5,876 nucleotides of DNA from Planctomycetota bacterium (lineage in GTDB: Bacteria > Planctomycetota > Brocadiia > SM23-32). Below the pieces are notes generated by a model. It saw only the letters and a program-made list of their open reading frames with translations, did not search any database and was not told the DNA's origin. The stretch lies in the NCBI GenBank assembly GCA_018400625.1, contig JAGYMJ010000064.1, forward strand, positions 1 to 5,876, written 5' to 3'. Shown here one piece after another: positions 1-5,876 of this stretch. The position numbers and the translations under genes were made by a program. Every line of letters starts with the position of its first letter. Positions within the stretch are counted from its first letter, which is position 1.

Positions 1-521
1 TGTATTACCTCGGGACACAACTGCTCTGGGACCCTGCAAGAGAGGTTGACGACATTATGGACGACTATTATCAGCGGGCTTTCGGCCCCGCTTCCGCCGA
101 GCTGAAAGATTACTGGACTCGGCTTGAAGACGCACGCAACCGTATGGTCGATAATTATTCCGTTCAGAATGAAGGCTATGCCGCGGTTTATGATCAGGCA
201 TTCTTTGACGAGTTATATGCGTTAATGGACCGCGCGGCGGAACTGACCGCTGATGGACCGGACAAGTTTCGCGATCGCGTGAATTTTGTTCGCGTGGGCC
301 TCGATTACACCTCGATGATCGCGGAACTCCGCGACCTGATACAGCGTGTGAGAGAGAGCCGGGGACAGGACGAAGAGGCGGACAGGCGTGCTCGTGAAAT
401 CTGGGATGAGATTGAACAGCTTTGCAATGATAATCCCCATACGATCAGATGGCGACGCATCACGCCCGGCTCCCGACGCATCATGAGAGGCGGCGGGCTG
501 CACCCGGACCACCTGCGTTAA
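1..521 (+). CDS. DUF4838-type carbohydrate-related protein, C-terminal part (5' end outside window)
   Basis: The reading frame is open from base 3 to the TAA at 519-521 and gives 172 residues, so the gene starts before the window. The Met at 57 lies inside a conserved block and is not the start. The first visible residues (YYLGTQLLWDP, then DDYYQRAFGPA and LKDYWTRLE) resemble the end of the DUF4838 region in large secreted or cytoplasmic proteins related to glycoside hydrolases, where a Leu-Trp-Asp/Asn-Pro segment is followed by a Tyr-Gly-Pro-Ala helix. The rest is helical and charged, with many Arg, Asp and Glu, and ends in a basic Arg/Gly tail. No catalytic residues can be judged from this fragment, and the substrate is unknown. 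Such proteins are usually linked to polysaccharide use, often in Planctomycetota and Lentisphaerota. The next gene follows after 53 bases on the same strand and could be cotranscribed. The family call rests on remembered motif similarity only. Confidence 0.62.
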   Translation, partial: YYLGTQLLWDPAREVDDIMDDYYQRAFGPASAELKDYWTRLEDARNRMVDNYSVQNEGYAAVYDQAFFDELYALMDRAAELTADGPDKFRDRVNFVRVGLDYTSMIAELRDLIQRVRESRGQDEEADRRAREIWDEIEQLCNDNPHTIRWRRITPGSRRIMRGGGLHPDHLR

Positions 522-574
522 AAAGTATGTCTTATCCAATATAAAAGGACAATTCCAATCAGGTAAAATTTGAG

Positions 575-1615
575 TTGCTTAGTCCAAGACACCGTATCGC
601 CATATTTTTACATAACGGCATCCTTGGCCCTAAAGGCAAGACCGGGCTGACAATGCTGCGGTATAGCCGCAACAATATCGTTGCGGTGATCGATAGGGAT
701 TGCCCGGGACGCCGGTTAAAAGAATGTTCCGGTATCGATCGGAATGTCCCTATCGTCGAGTCGATACAGCAAGCCTTGCCCTATAAACCTGACGTTTTGG
801 TCATAGGGATAGCGCCCTCCGGCGGGCAATTACCGGAGGAATGGGCCGATGAACTGCAACTGGCCCTGAAATCCGGCCTGTCTTTGGTCAATGGGCTGCA
901 CACGGAACTTTCGGAAATGCCGGAGTTTAAATCATGCTTAACTGACGGGCAATGGATATGGGACGTGCGTAAGGAACCTGAAAACCTTTCCGTAGCGACC
1001 GGAGCAGCCGCCCATTTGAAGTGCAAGCGCGTCTTAACCGTAGGCACCGATATGGCGGTAGGGAAAAAATGCGCCGCCCTCGAAATGCATCTTCTGGCGC
1101 TGGAACGCGGTTTGAAATCAAAATTCCTGGCTACCGGCCAGTCAGGGATTATGATCTCAGGAGAGGGTATTGCCATTGACGCCATACGCGTTGATTATGC
1201 GGCCTCCGCCGTCGAGAAAATGGTCTTGAGGGCCGCGGAGCAAAGCGACTTGCTCTTTCTGGAAGGCCAGGGCTCTCTGCTTCATCCGGGGTCCTCTGCC
1301 ACTTTACCGCTCATGCGCGGCATGCAGCCGACTCATCTTATATTAGTCCACCGGGCCGGACAGAAGGGGCTTGCCAATATCCCCGAGATTAAAATACCCC
1401 CGCTTCCGGAGGTTGTCAAAATCCACGAACAATTAGCCACAGCGGCCGGAGCCCTGCATCCTTCGCGTGTCTGCGCCATAGCGGTCAATACGCTGGGAAT
1501 CTCTGAAAAGCAGGCGAGTGATGCTATTGAAACGATCGAGGCTCAGACCGGGCTGCCTTGCACGGACCCCATCAGATATTCACCGGCCCCCTTGCTCGAC
1601 TCGATAATGGATTAA
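575..1615 (+). CDS. DUF1611 family P-loop protein (DgcN-like, putative N-acetyltransferase)
   Basis: The 346-residue product has the two-part DUF1611 layout. An N-terminal Rossmann-like region (about 7-130) contains GPKGKTGLTMLRY and the strand IVAVID. A C-terminal P-loop region (about 150-345) carries GTDMAVGKK at 157-165, ATGQSGIMISGEGIAIDAI at 186-204, EGQGSLLHPG at 230-239 and a LILVHRAG strand at 255-262. The length is normal for the family. DgcN members N-acetylate D-glutamate and work with the enolase-like racemase DgcA; other members sit beside dipeptide epimerases. Neither partner is visible here, so the substrate is inferred. The frame is open only from 545 and has no ATG before codon 27 (653), which would delete the first strand. 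I therefore take the TTG at 575, with a weak AGGT at 561-564. A stronger AAAAGGA at 543-549 lies too far upstream. A poor promoter match (TTAAAA 518-523, TATAAA 540-545) precedes it, so readthrough from the upstream gene is as likely. Confidence 0.85.
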   Translation: MLSPRHRIAIFLHNGILGPKGKTGLTMLRYSRNNIVAVIDRDCPGRRLKECSGIDRNVPIVESIQQALPYKPDVLVIGIAPSGGQLPEEWADELQLALKSGLSLVNGLHTELSEMPEFKSCLTDGQWIWDVRKEPENLSVATGAAAHLKCKRVLTVGTDMAVGKKCAALEMHLLALERGLKSKFLATGQSGIMISGEGIAIDAIRVDYAASAVEKMVLRAAEQSDLLFLEGQGSLLHPGSSATLPLMRGMQPTHLILVHRAGQKGLANIPEIKIPPLPEVVKIHEQLATAAGALHPSRVCAIAVNTLGISEKQASDAIETIEAQTGLPCTDPIRYSPAPLLDSIMD

Positions 1616-1681
1616 ACCGCATTTCACGCGTTCTTAGTGCTGCAACATTGCAAGATGAGTAAATAATGAACACCTTTTCGG

Positions 1682-1720
1682 CCAGACTTCCAGTGCCCCG
1701 TACCAATGGCATGAAGTCGG
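1682..1720. repeat. Imperfect inverted repeat between the convergent genes
   Basis: GACTTC at 1685-1690 pairs with GAAGTC at 1713-1718. Inside it TGCC at 1694-1697 pairs with GGCA at 1708-1711 around a 10-base loop. Outside, CC at 1682-1683 can pair with GG at 1719-1720 past one bulged A. That gives 12 pairs with small bulges. No U-run follows on either strand, so it is not a standard intrinsic terminator. It might still help end or protect the two converging transcripts. The rest of 1616-1760 shows no convincing gene. Confidence 0.4.
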
Positions 1721-1727
1721 TCAAAAT

Positions 1728-1749
1728 GGTCCCTGCATGATAAAGGACC
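1728..1749 (-). terminator. Weak hairpin just after atpD, possible terminator
   Basis: GGTCC at 1728-1732 and GGACC at 1745-1749 can form a 5-base-pair stem with a 12-base loop, 11 bases beyond the atpD stop codon. On the - strand it is followed by only four Us (ATTTTGACC). The short stem, long loop and short U-run make it a poor intrinsic terminator. It is listed because it is the only candidate in the place where the end of the ATPase transcript is expected. Confidence 0.2.
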
Positions 1750-1760
1750 CGGGCTGAAGG

Positions 1761-2420
1761 TCAGCGTTCCCCCCGTTTTTTCAAACGTTCCTGACGTTCT
1801 TCTTCTAAACGCATATCTTTTATTTTCATCAGGCGCGTGATATTTGATCGTTCATTTTCATCCAATTTCGACTGAATATATTTAGCGGTATTTCGCAGTC
1901 GCGGTATCATTATATATTCCAGGGCATTGACACGCCTGCGGGTGCTTTCAATCTCTTTCATCATCAGCCACAGACTATGCTCGGTTTCGGCCAGTTCCAG
2001 GATTTTGGGCAGATACTCGGCCATACTCCCCACCGCTTCATCGAGTTCCAGCGGGGCCTCAAAAAGGCTGTAGCCGCCCCCCTGTTTCACGCTCACCTCG
2101 AAATGCGGTACCTGTAAACTCAGCACGTTGCGCTGCGTTTCGGTGATTTCGAGTTCAGACTTTCCCTGGTTTATCGCATCCTCTACCGCGTCGCGGGAAC
2201 CGGCAATACCGGCAAGAACGAAAAGGCGTGCCACATCGGGGTACTGCTGGTCGAATTCACGTCGCATTTCTTTATAGTCATCGATTAATTCCATGAACTC
2301 CGCCATCAGACCTTCCAGCTTGTCTTTGAGCAGAGAATGACCATGAACTGCCACACCCAGCCTTTTTCTGAGCTGCATCAGTTGCATTCTTGTCGGATTT
2401 ACTTGCAGTCTTTCAGCCAT
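1761..2420 (-). CDS. atpD: V/A-type ATPase subunit D (central rotor shaft)
   Basis: Subunit D (also called NtpD) forms the long coiled-coil axle that turns inside the A3B3 head and, with subunit F, passes rotation to the membrane ring. The 219-residue product has the two family signatures at the right places: NPTRMQLMQLRKRL at 8-21, opening the N-terminal helix, and TRRRVNALEYIMIPRL at 160-175, in the C-terminal helix. Between them is a more variable middle (about 70-140). The sequence ends in a strongly charged Glu/Arg/Lys helix, and the length is close to that of other bacterial and archaeal D subunits. The ATG at 2420 is preceded by GAGGA 10 bases away. The gene follows atpB by 46 bases. 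Its stop faces the DUF1611 gene, so the subunit I and K genes that often come next in bacterial clusters are absent here. The symbol atpD refers to the V/A-type subunit and not to F-type beta. Confidence 0.96.
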   Translation of the reverse strand: MAERLQVNPTRMQLMQLRKRLGVAVHGHSLLKDKLEGLMAEFMELIDDYKEMRREFDQQYPDVARLFVLAGIAGSRDAVEDAINQGKSELEITETQRNVLSLQVPHFEVSVKQGGGYSLFEAPLELDEAVGSMAEYLPKILELAETEHSLWLMMKEIESTRRRVNALEYIMIPRLRNTAKYIQSKLDENERSNITRLMKIKDMRLEEERQERLKKRGER

Positions 2421-2430
2421 TTATTGTATA

Positions 2431-2435
2431 TCCTC
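2431..2435 (-). promoter_or_regulatory. Ribosome binding site of atpD
   Basis: On the - strand GAGGA within TTTAAGAGGATATACAATAA ends 10 bases before the atpD ATG. It supports that start. It lies in the 46-base gap after atpB, where no promoter or terminator is evident, in keeping with a shared transcript. Confidence 0.7.
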
Positions 2436-2466
2436 TTAAAATCATCGCACAGAGAATGAATAACTT

Positions 2467-3846
2467 TTACTCCTGCTCCGCTTCATAATACTGATCGATG
2501 TATTCATCATGAATACGCTTGAGTTCCTGTTTAGGCAGGATACCAAGGGTTTCCCAACCGATCCTCAGGGTATCTTCTATCGTACGGTTTTCGGACTCTC
2601 CCTGCTGAATATAATTTTCTTCAAAGCTTTCCGCAAATTTTACATACCTCTGGTCGGCTTCATTAAGTGCGGATTCGCCAAGCACGGTGGCCAATTCCTG
2701 AGCGTTTTTTCCCCGCGAATAGGCGGCGTAAAGCTGATTCATTACATCCGCATGATCGGCCCGCGTTTTACCCTCGCCAATACCTTTATCCTTCAGTCGG
2801 GAAAGGGACGGCAGCACATCCACCGGGGGATAAATACCTTCCCCATGCAGTGTTCGGGAGAGGATAATCTGCCCTTCCGTAATATAGCCGGTGAGGTCCG
2901 GTATCGGGTGTGTCTTATCATCTTCAGGCATTGTAAGTATCGGGAACTGAGTGATCGACCCTTCGCATTCCTTAAGCCGCCCGGCGCGTTCATATATCTG
3001 GGATAAATCGGTGTACATGTAGCCGGGATACCCACGACGGCCCGGAACCTCTTTGCGGGCGGCGGAGACTTCTCTTACCGCTTCACAGTAGTTCGTCATA
3101 TCCGTCAGTATGACCAGAATATGCATGTCGAGTTCAAAAGCCAGATATTCCGCCACCGTTGATGCGAGTCGCGGGACGGCTATCCTTTCCACTGGCGGGT
3201 CATCGGCGAGGTTGACAAATAAAACCGTCCTTTCCATCGCACCGGTCTCGCGGAAGTCGGAAATGAAGAAATTGGCTTCTTCAAAGGTTATCCCCATGGC
3301 GCCAAAGACCACGGCAAAGTTGCTTTCGCCGCTGATAACATCCGATTGGCGGGCAATCTGGGCCGCCAATCGTGCATGCGGCAGGCCCGAGCCCGAAAAT
3401 ATGGGCAGTTTCTGGCCCCGAACCAGCGGGTTAAGCCCGTCAATTGTCGATATTCCGGTCTGGATAAATTCATTGGGATAATCCCGGGCGTAGGGGTTGA
3501 TCGGGTTACCGTTAATATTCAGTCGCTTTTCCGGTATGATCTCCGGGCCGTCATCAACAGGCTTCCCAGCGCCGTCAAAGATTCGTCCGAGCATATCGTT
3601 CGACACCCCTATTTCCTGCCCTTTGCCAAGAAATTTGACTTTGGTCTGCTCCGTTTTTATGCCGGAAGTCCCTTCAAAAATCTGCACAAGCGCTTGCCTC
3701 TCGTTGATATCAAGCACACGCCCGCGCCGAACGGTTTTGTCAGACAATTCAATCTCCACCAGTTCGCCGAAAGTCACCTCTTCCACGTTTTCCACCAGCA
3801 TCAGCGGCCCGGCGAGTTCTCTGACTGTTAGATATTCTTTAGCCAA
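2467..3846 (-). CDS. atpB: V/A-type ATPase subunit B (regulatory, non-catalytic head subunit)
   Basis: Subunit B (NtpB) alternates with A in the hexameric head. It is homologous to F1-alpha and lends an arginine finger to the catalytic site. Using the TTG at 3846 the product has 459 residues, the usual family length, starting (M)[18 protein letters not shown]. Visible landmarks are the beta-barrel domain (about 5-75), the degenerate P-loop [17 protein letters not shown] at 151-167, [16 protein letters not shown] at 244-259, [21 protein letters not shown] at 270-290, and PSLSRL at 346-351 with the probable arginine finger R350. The lack of a Walker A lysine is normal for B subunits. The frame also has a TTG at 3882 that would add 12 residues (Cys/Lys/Ser-rich), but this region contains the AGGAG Shine-Dalgarno at 3855-3859, placed 8 bases before the 3846 TTG. 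The gene lies 57 bases after atpA and 46 before atpD. Confidence 0.97.
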   Translation of the reverse strand: MAKEYLTVRELAGPLMLVENVEEVTFGELVEIELSDKTVRRGRVLDINERQALVQIFEGTSGIKTEQTKVKFLGKGQEIGVSNDMLGRIFDGAGKPVDDGPEIIPEKRLNINGNPINPYARDYPNEFIQTGISTIDGLNPLVRGQKLPIFSGSGLPHARLAAQIARQSDVISGESNFAVVFGAMGITFEEANFFISDFRETGAMERTVLFVNLADDPPVERIAVPRLASTVAEYLAFELDMHILVILTDMTNYCEAVREVSAARKEVPGRRGYPGYMYTDLSQIYERAGRLKECEGSITQFPILTMPEDDKTHPIPDLTGYITEGQIILSRTLHGEGIYPPVDVLPSLSRLKDKGIGEGKTRADHADVMNQLYAAYSRGKNAQELATVLGESALNEADQRYVKFAESFEENYIQQGESENRTIEDTLRIGWETLGILPKQELKRIHDEYIDQYYEAEQE

Positions 3847-3854
3847 TTTCTTTT

Positions 3855-3859
3855 CTCCT
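3855..3859 (-). promoter_or_regulatory. Ribosome binding site of atpB; fixes the TTG start at 3846
   Basis: On the - strand the sequence CAGGAGAAAAGAAATTG places AGGAG 8 bases before TTG 3846-3844. The alternative in-frame TTG at 3882 has no comparable Shine-Dalgarno sequence and would place this one inside the coding region. The resulting N-terminus also matches the usual subunit B start. Confidence 0.85.
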
Positions 3860-3903
3860 GAGTTTTTGCTGCACTTACGCAAAAAACATACATTTCGTGT
3901 ATC

Positions 3904-5715
3904 TTAAAGTAATTCTTTTATTTGCTCTTCAATATTCTGGTCAAGCTCATCAAATTTGTCGATTTCCTCTTCACTTATCATCCGGGCACCTGCAATCTGT
4001 TCCAGGGCTTCGATGTCAAGAATCTTATCCAAATCGCCTCCACTTCCCAGGGCCTCCCTTGCCATGGCGTCATAGTGCAGAATGGAATTGAGGATGCGGA
4101 ACTGTTTATTCAGAGTTGTATAGGTGTCAACATCATCAAAGGCATTCTGGTGAAGGAAGTCTTCCCGCAGCATCCGTGCCACTTCCATCAGGAGCCGGTC
4201 TTCATCGGAAAGCGATTCCATACCGACCAGCCGCACTAATTCTTCAAGTTCCGATTCCTTCTGCAAACATGCCATAGCGCGTTCACGATTCCCCGCCCAT
4301 TGTTCATTGACGTTTTCATTTGACCATTTATCCAGGTTCTGCTGGTACAGTGAATAACTCCGCAGCCACGAGATTGCGGGAAAGTGCCGGGCGGCCGCCA
4401 ACTCACCTTCCAGGCTCCAGAACACCTGCACAACCCTGAGTGTTGACTGCACAACCGGATCAGACAGGTCACCGCCGGGGGGTGATACCGCTCCAATCAA
4501 GCTCAAACTTCCCTCCCTCTCCTCCTGGCCGTGACATATGATACGCCCCGAGCGCTCGTAGAAACTCGCAATACGGCTCGCTAAATATGGGGGGTAGCCC
4601 TCTTCTCCCGGCATTTCTTCAAGCCTTCCGGATATTTCGCGCATCGCCTCCGCCCACCTTGAGGTGGAGTCCGCCATTAAGGCGACAGAATATCCCATGT
4701 CCCGGAAATATTCCGCCATCGTGATGCCGGTGAAGACCGAAGCTTCACGCGCGGCCACCGGCATATTGGAAGTGTTCGCCACCAGAACCGTACGGTTGAT
4801 AAGGGTCTCACCCGAACGGGGGTCTTCCAATTCAGGGAGTTCAAGGAGCACATCGGTCATCTCATTGCCCCGTTCACCGCAGCCGACATAAACGATGATG
4901 TCGGCGTCAGCCCATTTTGCCAACTGATGCTGCACCACCGTCTTTCCGCTGCCGAACGGCCCGGGTACACAAGCGGTGCCGCCTTTGGCCAGCGGGTAAA
5001 ACATGTCGATGACTCGCTGACCGGTCACCAGCATGATATTCGGGGGCAGCTTTTTCGCTGCTGTTCGCGCTATGCGCACCGGCTGATGCCGGAGCATGAC
5101 TATTTCTTTCTCTTCTCCGCCCTCCGTTTCAACAACCGCCACGGGATCCGTTATGGTCGCCTGAACGGCGTCGATTTTTTTCAATGTTCCGCTGACACCC
5201 TCCGGGATCATAACGCGGTGCTCCACGACGGCGGTCTCCTGCACGGTACCGATTATATCGCCCGGCACGACCTGATCGCCCTCTTCTTTCGTCGGCTGAA
5301 AATCCCACTTCTTCTCGCGACTAAGGGCCGGCACTTCCGCTCCGCGGGTAATATAACGCCCCGTCTGCTCCTCGAGAAGATCAAGCGGCCGCTGTACGCC
5401 ATCATAAATTGCGGTCACCAGACCAGGGCCCAGTTCAACACTCAAAGGAGCGCCGGTTCGCACGACGGGATCGCCGGGGCCTATGCCCTCGGTCTCCTCA
5501 TAGACCTGTATAGAAAAATCATTACCACGAATCTCAATAATCTCTCCAAAGAGCCTTTCTTCACCGACACGAACCATTTCGTTCATCTTTGCGTTCGTAA
5601 GGTTTTGGGCCACCACCAGCGGTCCTGATACCCTGCTGACACGGCCTGCAACCTGCTCAGCATCCTCAGTGGAATTTTCCGTTGCCTCTGTGTTTTGCAT
5701 GTTATCCTCTGTCAC
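3904..5715 (-). CDS. atpA: V/A-type ATPase subunit A (catalytic)
   Basis: Subunit A (NtpA) carries the catalytic nucleotide sites of the rotary ATPase, in the cytoplasmic head. The 603-residue product shows the family layout: beta-barrel domain beginning VAGRVSRVSGPLVVA at 22-36, the A-specific bulge domain at about 115-200 (includes GDIIGTV, 152-158), Walker A GPFGSGKT at 252-259, GERGNE at 280-285 with the probable catalytic Glu281, and Walker B region SVALMADSTSRWAEA at 343-357. EEMPGEEGYPPYLASRIASFYERSGR follows at 366-391, then a helical C-terminal domain. All key catalytic residues are present. Start: the GTG at 5715 has GGAGGT 6 bases upstream, better placed than the ATG at 5700, which would be 21 bases away. 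With this start, about 21 acidic, Thr/Asn-rich residues precede the barrel domain, making the protein slightly longer than the usual 580-590. It is the first of three ATPase genes, probably transcribed from a promoter within 5716-5876. Confidence 0.98.
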   Translation of the reverse strand: MTEDNMQNTEATENSTEDAEQVAGRVSRVSGPLVVAQNLTNAKMNEMVRVGEERLFGEIIEIRGNDFSIQVYEETEGIGPGDPVVRTGAPLSVELGPGLVTAIYDGVQRPLDLLEEQTGRYITRGAEVPALSREKKWDFQPTKEEGDQVVPGDIIGTVQETAVVEHRVMIPEGVSGTLKKIDAVQATITDPVAVVETEGGEEKEIVMLRHQPVRIARTAAKKLPPNIMLVTGQRVIDMFYPLAKGGTACVPGPFGSGKTVVQHQLAKWADADIIVYVGCGERGNEMTDVLLELPELEDPRSGETLINRTVLVANTSNMPVAAREASVFTGITMAEYFRDMGYSVALMADSTSRWAEAMREISGRLEEMPGEEGYPPYLASRIASFYERSGRIICHGQEEREGSLSLIGAVSPPGGDLSDPVVQSTLRVVQVFWSLEGELAAARHFPAISWLRSYSLYQQNLDKWSNENVNEQWAGNRERAMACLQKESELEELVRLVGMESLSDEDRLLMEVARMLREDFLHQNAFDDVDTYTTLNKQFRILNSILHYDAMAREALGSGGDLDKILDIEALEQIAGARMISEEEIDKFDELDQNIEEQIKELL

Positions 5716-5721
5716 GAATAG

Positions 5722-5727
5722 ACCTCC
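5722..5727 (-). promoter_or_regulatory. Ribosome binding site of atpA; supports the GTG start at 5715
   Basis: On the - strand GGAGGT, a full match to the anti-Shine-Dalgarno core, stands 6 bases before the GTG at 5715-5713. This favours GTG over the in-frame ATG five codons later. Confidence 0.8.
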
Positions 5728-5751
5728 AGCCTTTAAGTTTGAAAATCAGGT

Positions 5752-5780
5752 GTTATATCATTTTTTTAGTATTAACAGAA
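5752..5780 (-). promoter_or_regulatory. Candidate promoter for the atpA-atpB-atpD transcript
   Basis: The - strand has TGATATAAC at 5760-5752, an extended -10 element (TG, one base, TATAAC, five of six matching TATAAT). The hexamer 17 bases upstream is TTCTGT at 5780-5775, a poor -35, which an extended -10 can compensate for. An A-rich spacer (seven As at 5767-5761) lies between. Transcription would start near 5745, leaving a leader of about 30 bases before the GTG. Sigma-70-type recognition is assumed. The alternative is that atpA is read from a gene beyond the window edge. Confidence 0.4.
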
Positions 5781-5790
5781 CAAAGTGTTC
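5778..5790. promoter_or_regulatory. 13-base perfect dyad, operator-like
   Basis: GAACA at 5778-5782 and TGTTC at 5786-5790 are perfect inverted copies around AAG. The dyad overlaps the -35 position of the candidate atpA promoter, where a repressor or activator would act. It is like a LexA box (GAAC, four bases, GTTC) but has five bases between the GAAC and GTTC cores, so that assignment does not hold. A match this short can arise by chance. Confidence 0.25.
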
Positions 5791-5852
5791 GCCGGAAACA
5801 TAAACTCAACATAAGTATTGAAGAAAAAGTGAATATTCAGTGAAACACGTTA

Positions 5853-5873
5853 CCGCCGGGCTTGTCCCGGTGG
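5853..5873. repeat. GC-rich palindrome at the window edge, probably a dispersed intergenic repeat
   Basis: CCGCCGGG at 5853-5860 and CCCGGTGG at 5866-5873 form an 8-base-pair stem around CTTGT, with one G-T wobble in + strand RNA. The inner 15 bases, CCGGGCTTGTCCCGG, form a stem of five perfect pairs. It stands in sharp contrast to the AT-rich sequence at 5716-5850. I recall the same core in dispersed intergenic palindromes of several bacteria, but cannot search for copies here. No U-run follows on the - strand, so a terminator for an upstream gene is less likely. Confidence 0.5.
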
Positions 5874-5876
5874 AGC

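Noticed and set aside
57..59. ATG at 57 as the start of the first gene
   Set aside because: The frame is open to the window edge and the conserved YYLGTQLLWDP segment lies before this Met, so it is an internal residue.
222..1185. - strand open frames at 222-539, 781-1185 and 927-1121
   Set aside because: They are antisense to the DUF4838 and DUF1611 genes, whose + strand products match known families along their length.
1666..1740. 24-codon ATG open frame in the convergent gap (MNTFSARLPVPRTNGMKSVK...)
   Set aside because: It has no convincing ribosome site, is very short and overlaps the hairpin at 1682-1720, so chance explains it.
2509..3907. Several + strand open frames opposite atpB (2509-3006, 3110-3481, 3346-3831, 3497-3907)
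   Set aside because: All are antisense to atpB, overlap one another in different frames, and have no recognisable protein features.
4927..5628. 233-codon open frame on the + strand opposite atpA
   Set aside because: It lies wholly antisense to the strongly conserved subunit A gene, its product shows no recognisable family, and it is rich in His and Arg as expected for a shadow of a coding strand.
5778..5790. LexA (SOS) box reading of the GAACA-AAG-TGTTC dyad
   Set aside because: The Gram-positive type box needs four bases between GAAC and GTTC; here there are five, and the flanking bases do not fit.
1..5876. CRISPR arrays, tRNA or rRNA genes, transposases or attachment sites
   Set aside because: I looked for direct repeats with spacers, cloverleaf-like segments, transposase motifs and terminal repeats and saw none.

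Overview
The window holds five genes in two converging groups. On the + strand are the 3' end of a large carbohydrate-related protein of the DUF4838 type (1-521) and a complete DUF1611 / DgcN-like P-loop protein (575-1615). On the - strand, read from right to left, are three consecutive genes of a V/A-type rotary ATPase: subunit A (5715-3904), subunit B (3846-2467) and subunit D (2420-1761). The two groups meet tail to tail across a 145-base intergenic stretch (1616-1760).

The three ATPase genes encode the catalytic core and the rotor. Subunit A hydrolyses or makes ATP, subunit B supplies the arginine finger and the non-catalytic sites, and together they form the A3B3 head. Subunit D is the central shaft that turns inside the head. 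The genes sit 46 and 57 bases apart, each has a good Shine-Dalgarno sequence, and they look like one transcript. The stator and membrane subunits (E/G, C, F, I/a and the K/c ring) are not in the window, so the coupling ion cannot be told from this sequence. Bases 5716-5876 upstream of subunit A are AT-rich and appear non-coding for the most part. They carry a plausible extended -10 promoter, a short perfect dyad next to it, and a GC-rich palindrome at the window edge.

The organism is a bacterium: the start sites use strong Shine-Dalgarno sequences with GTG and TTG starts, and the genes are packed as operons. A bacterial V/A-type ATPase beside a DUF4838 protein would fit Planctomycetota, Lentisphaerota, Kiritimatiellota or a related group, possibly from a metagenome. 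This is an inference from gene content and the phylum is not settled.

I found no clear new system. The points most worth a second look are the isolated A-B-D module, the mis-assignable start of subunit B, the acidic N-terminal tail of subunit A, the DUF1611 gene without its usual partner in view, and the structured DNA at 1682-1720, 5778-5790 and 5853-5873.
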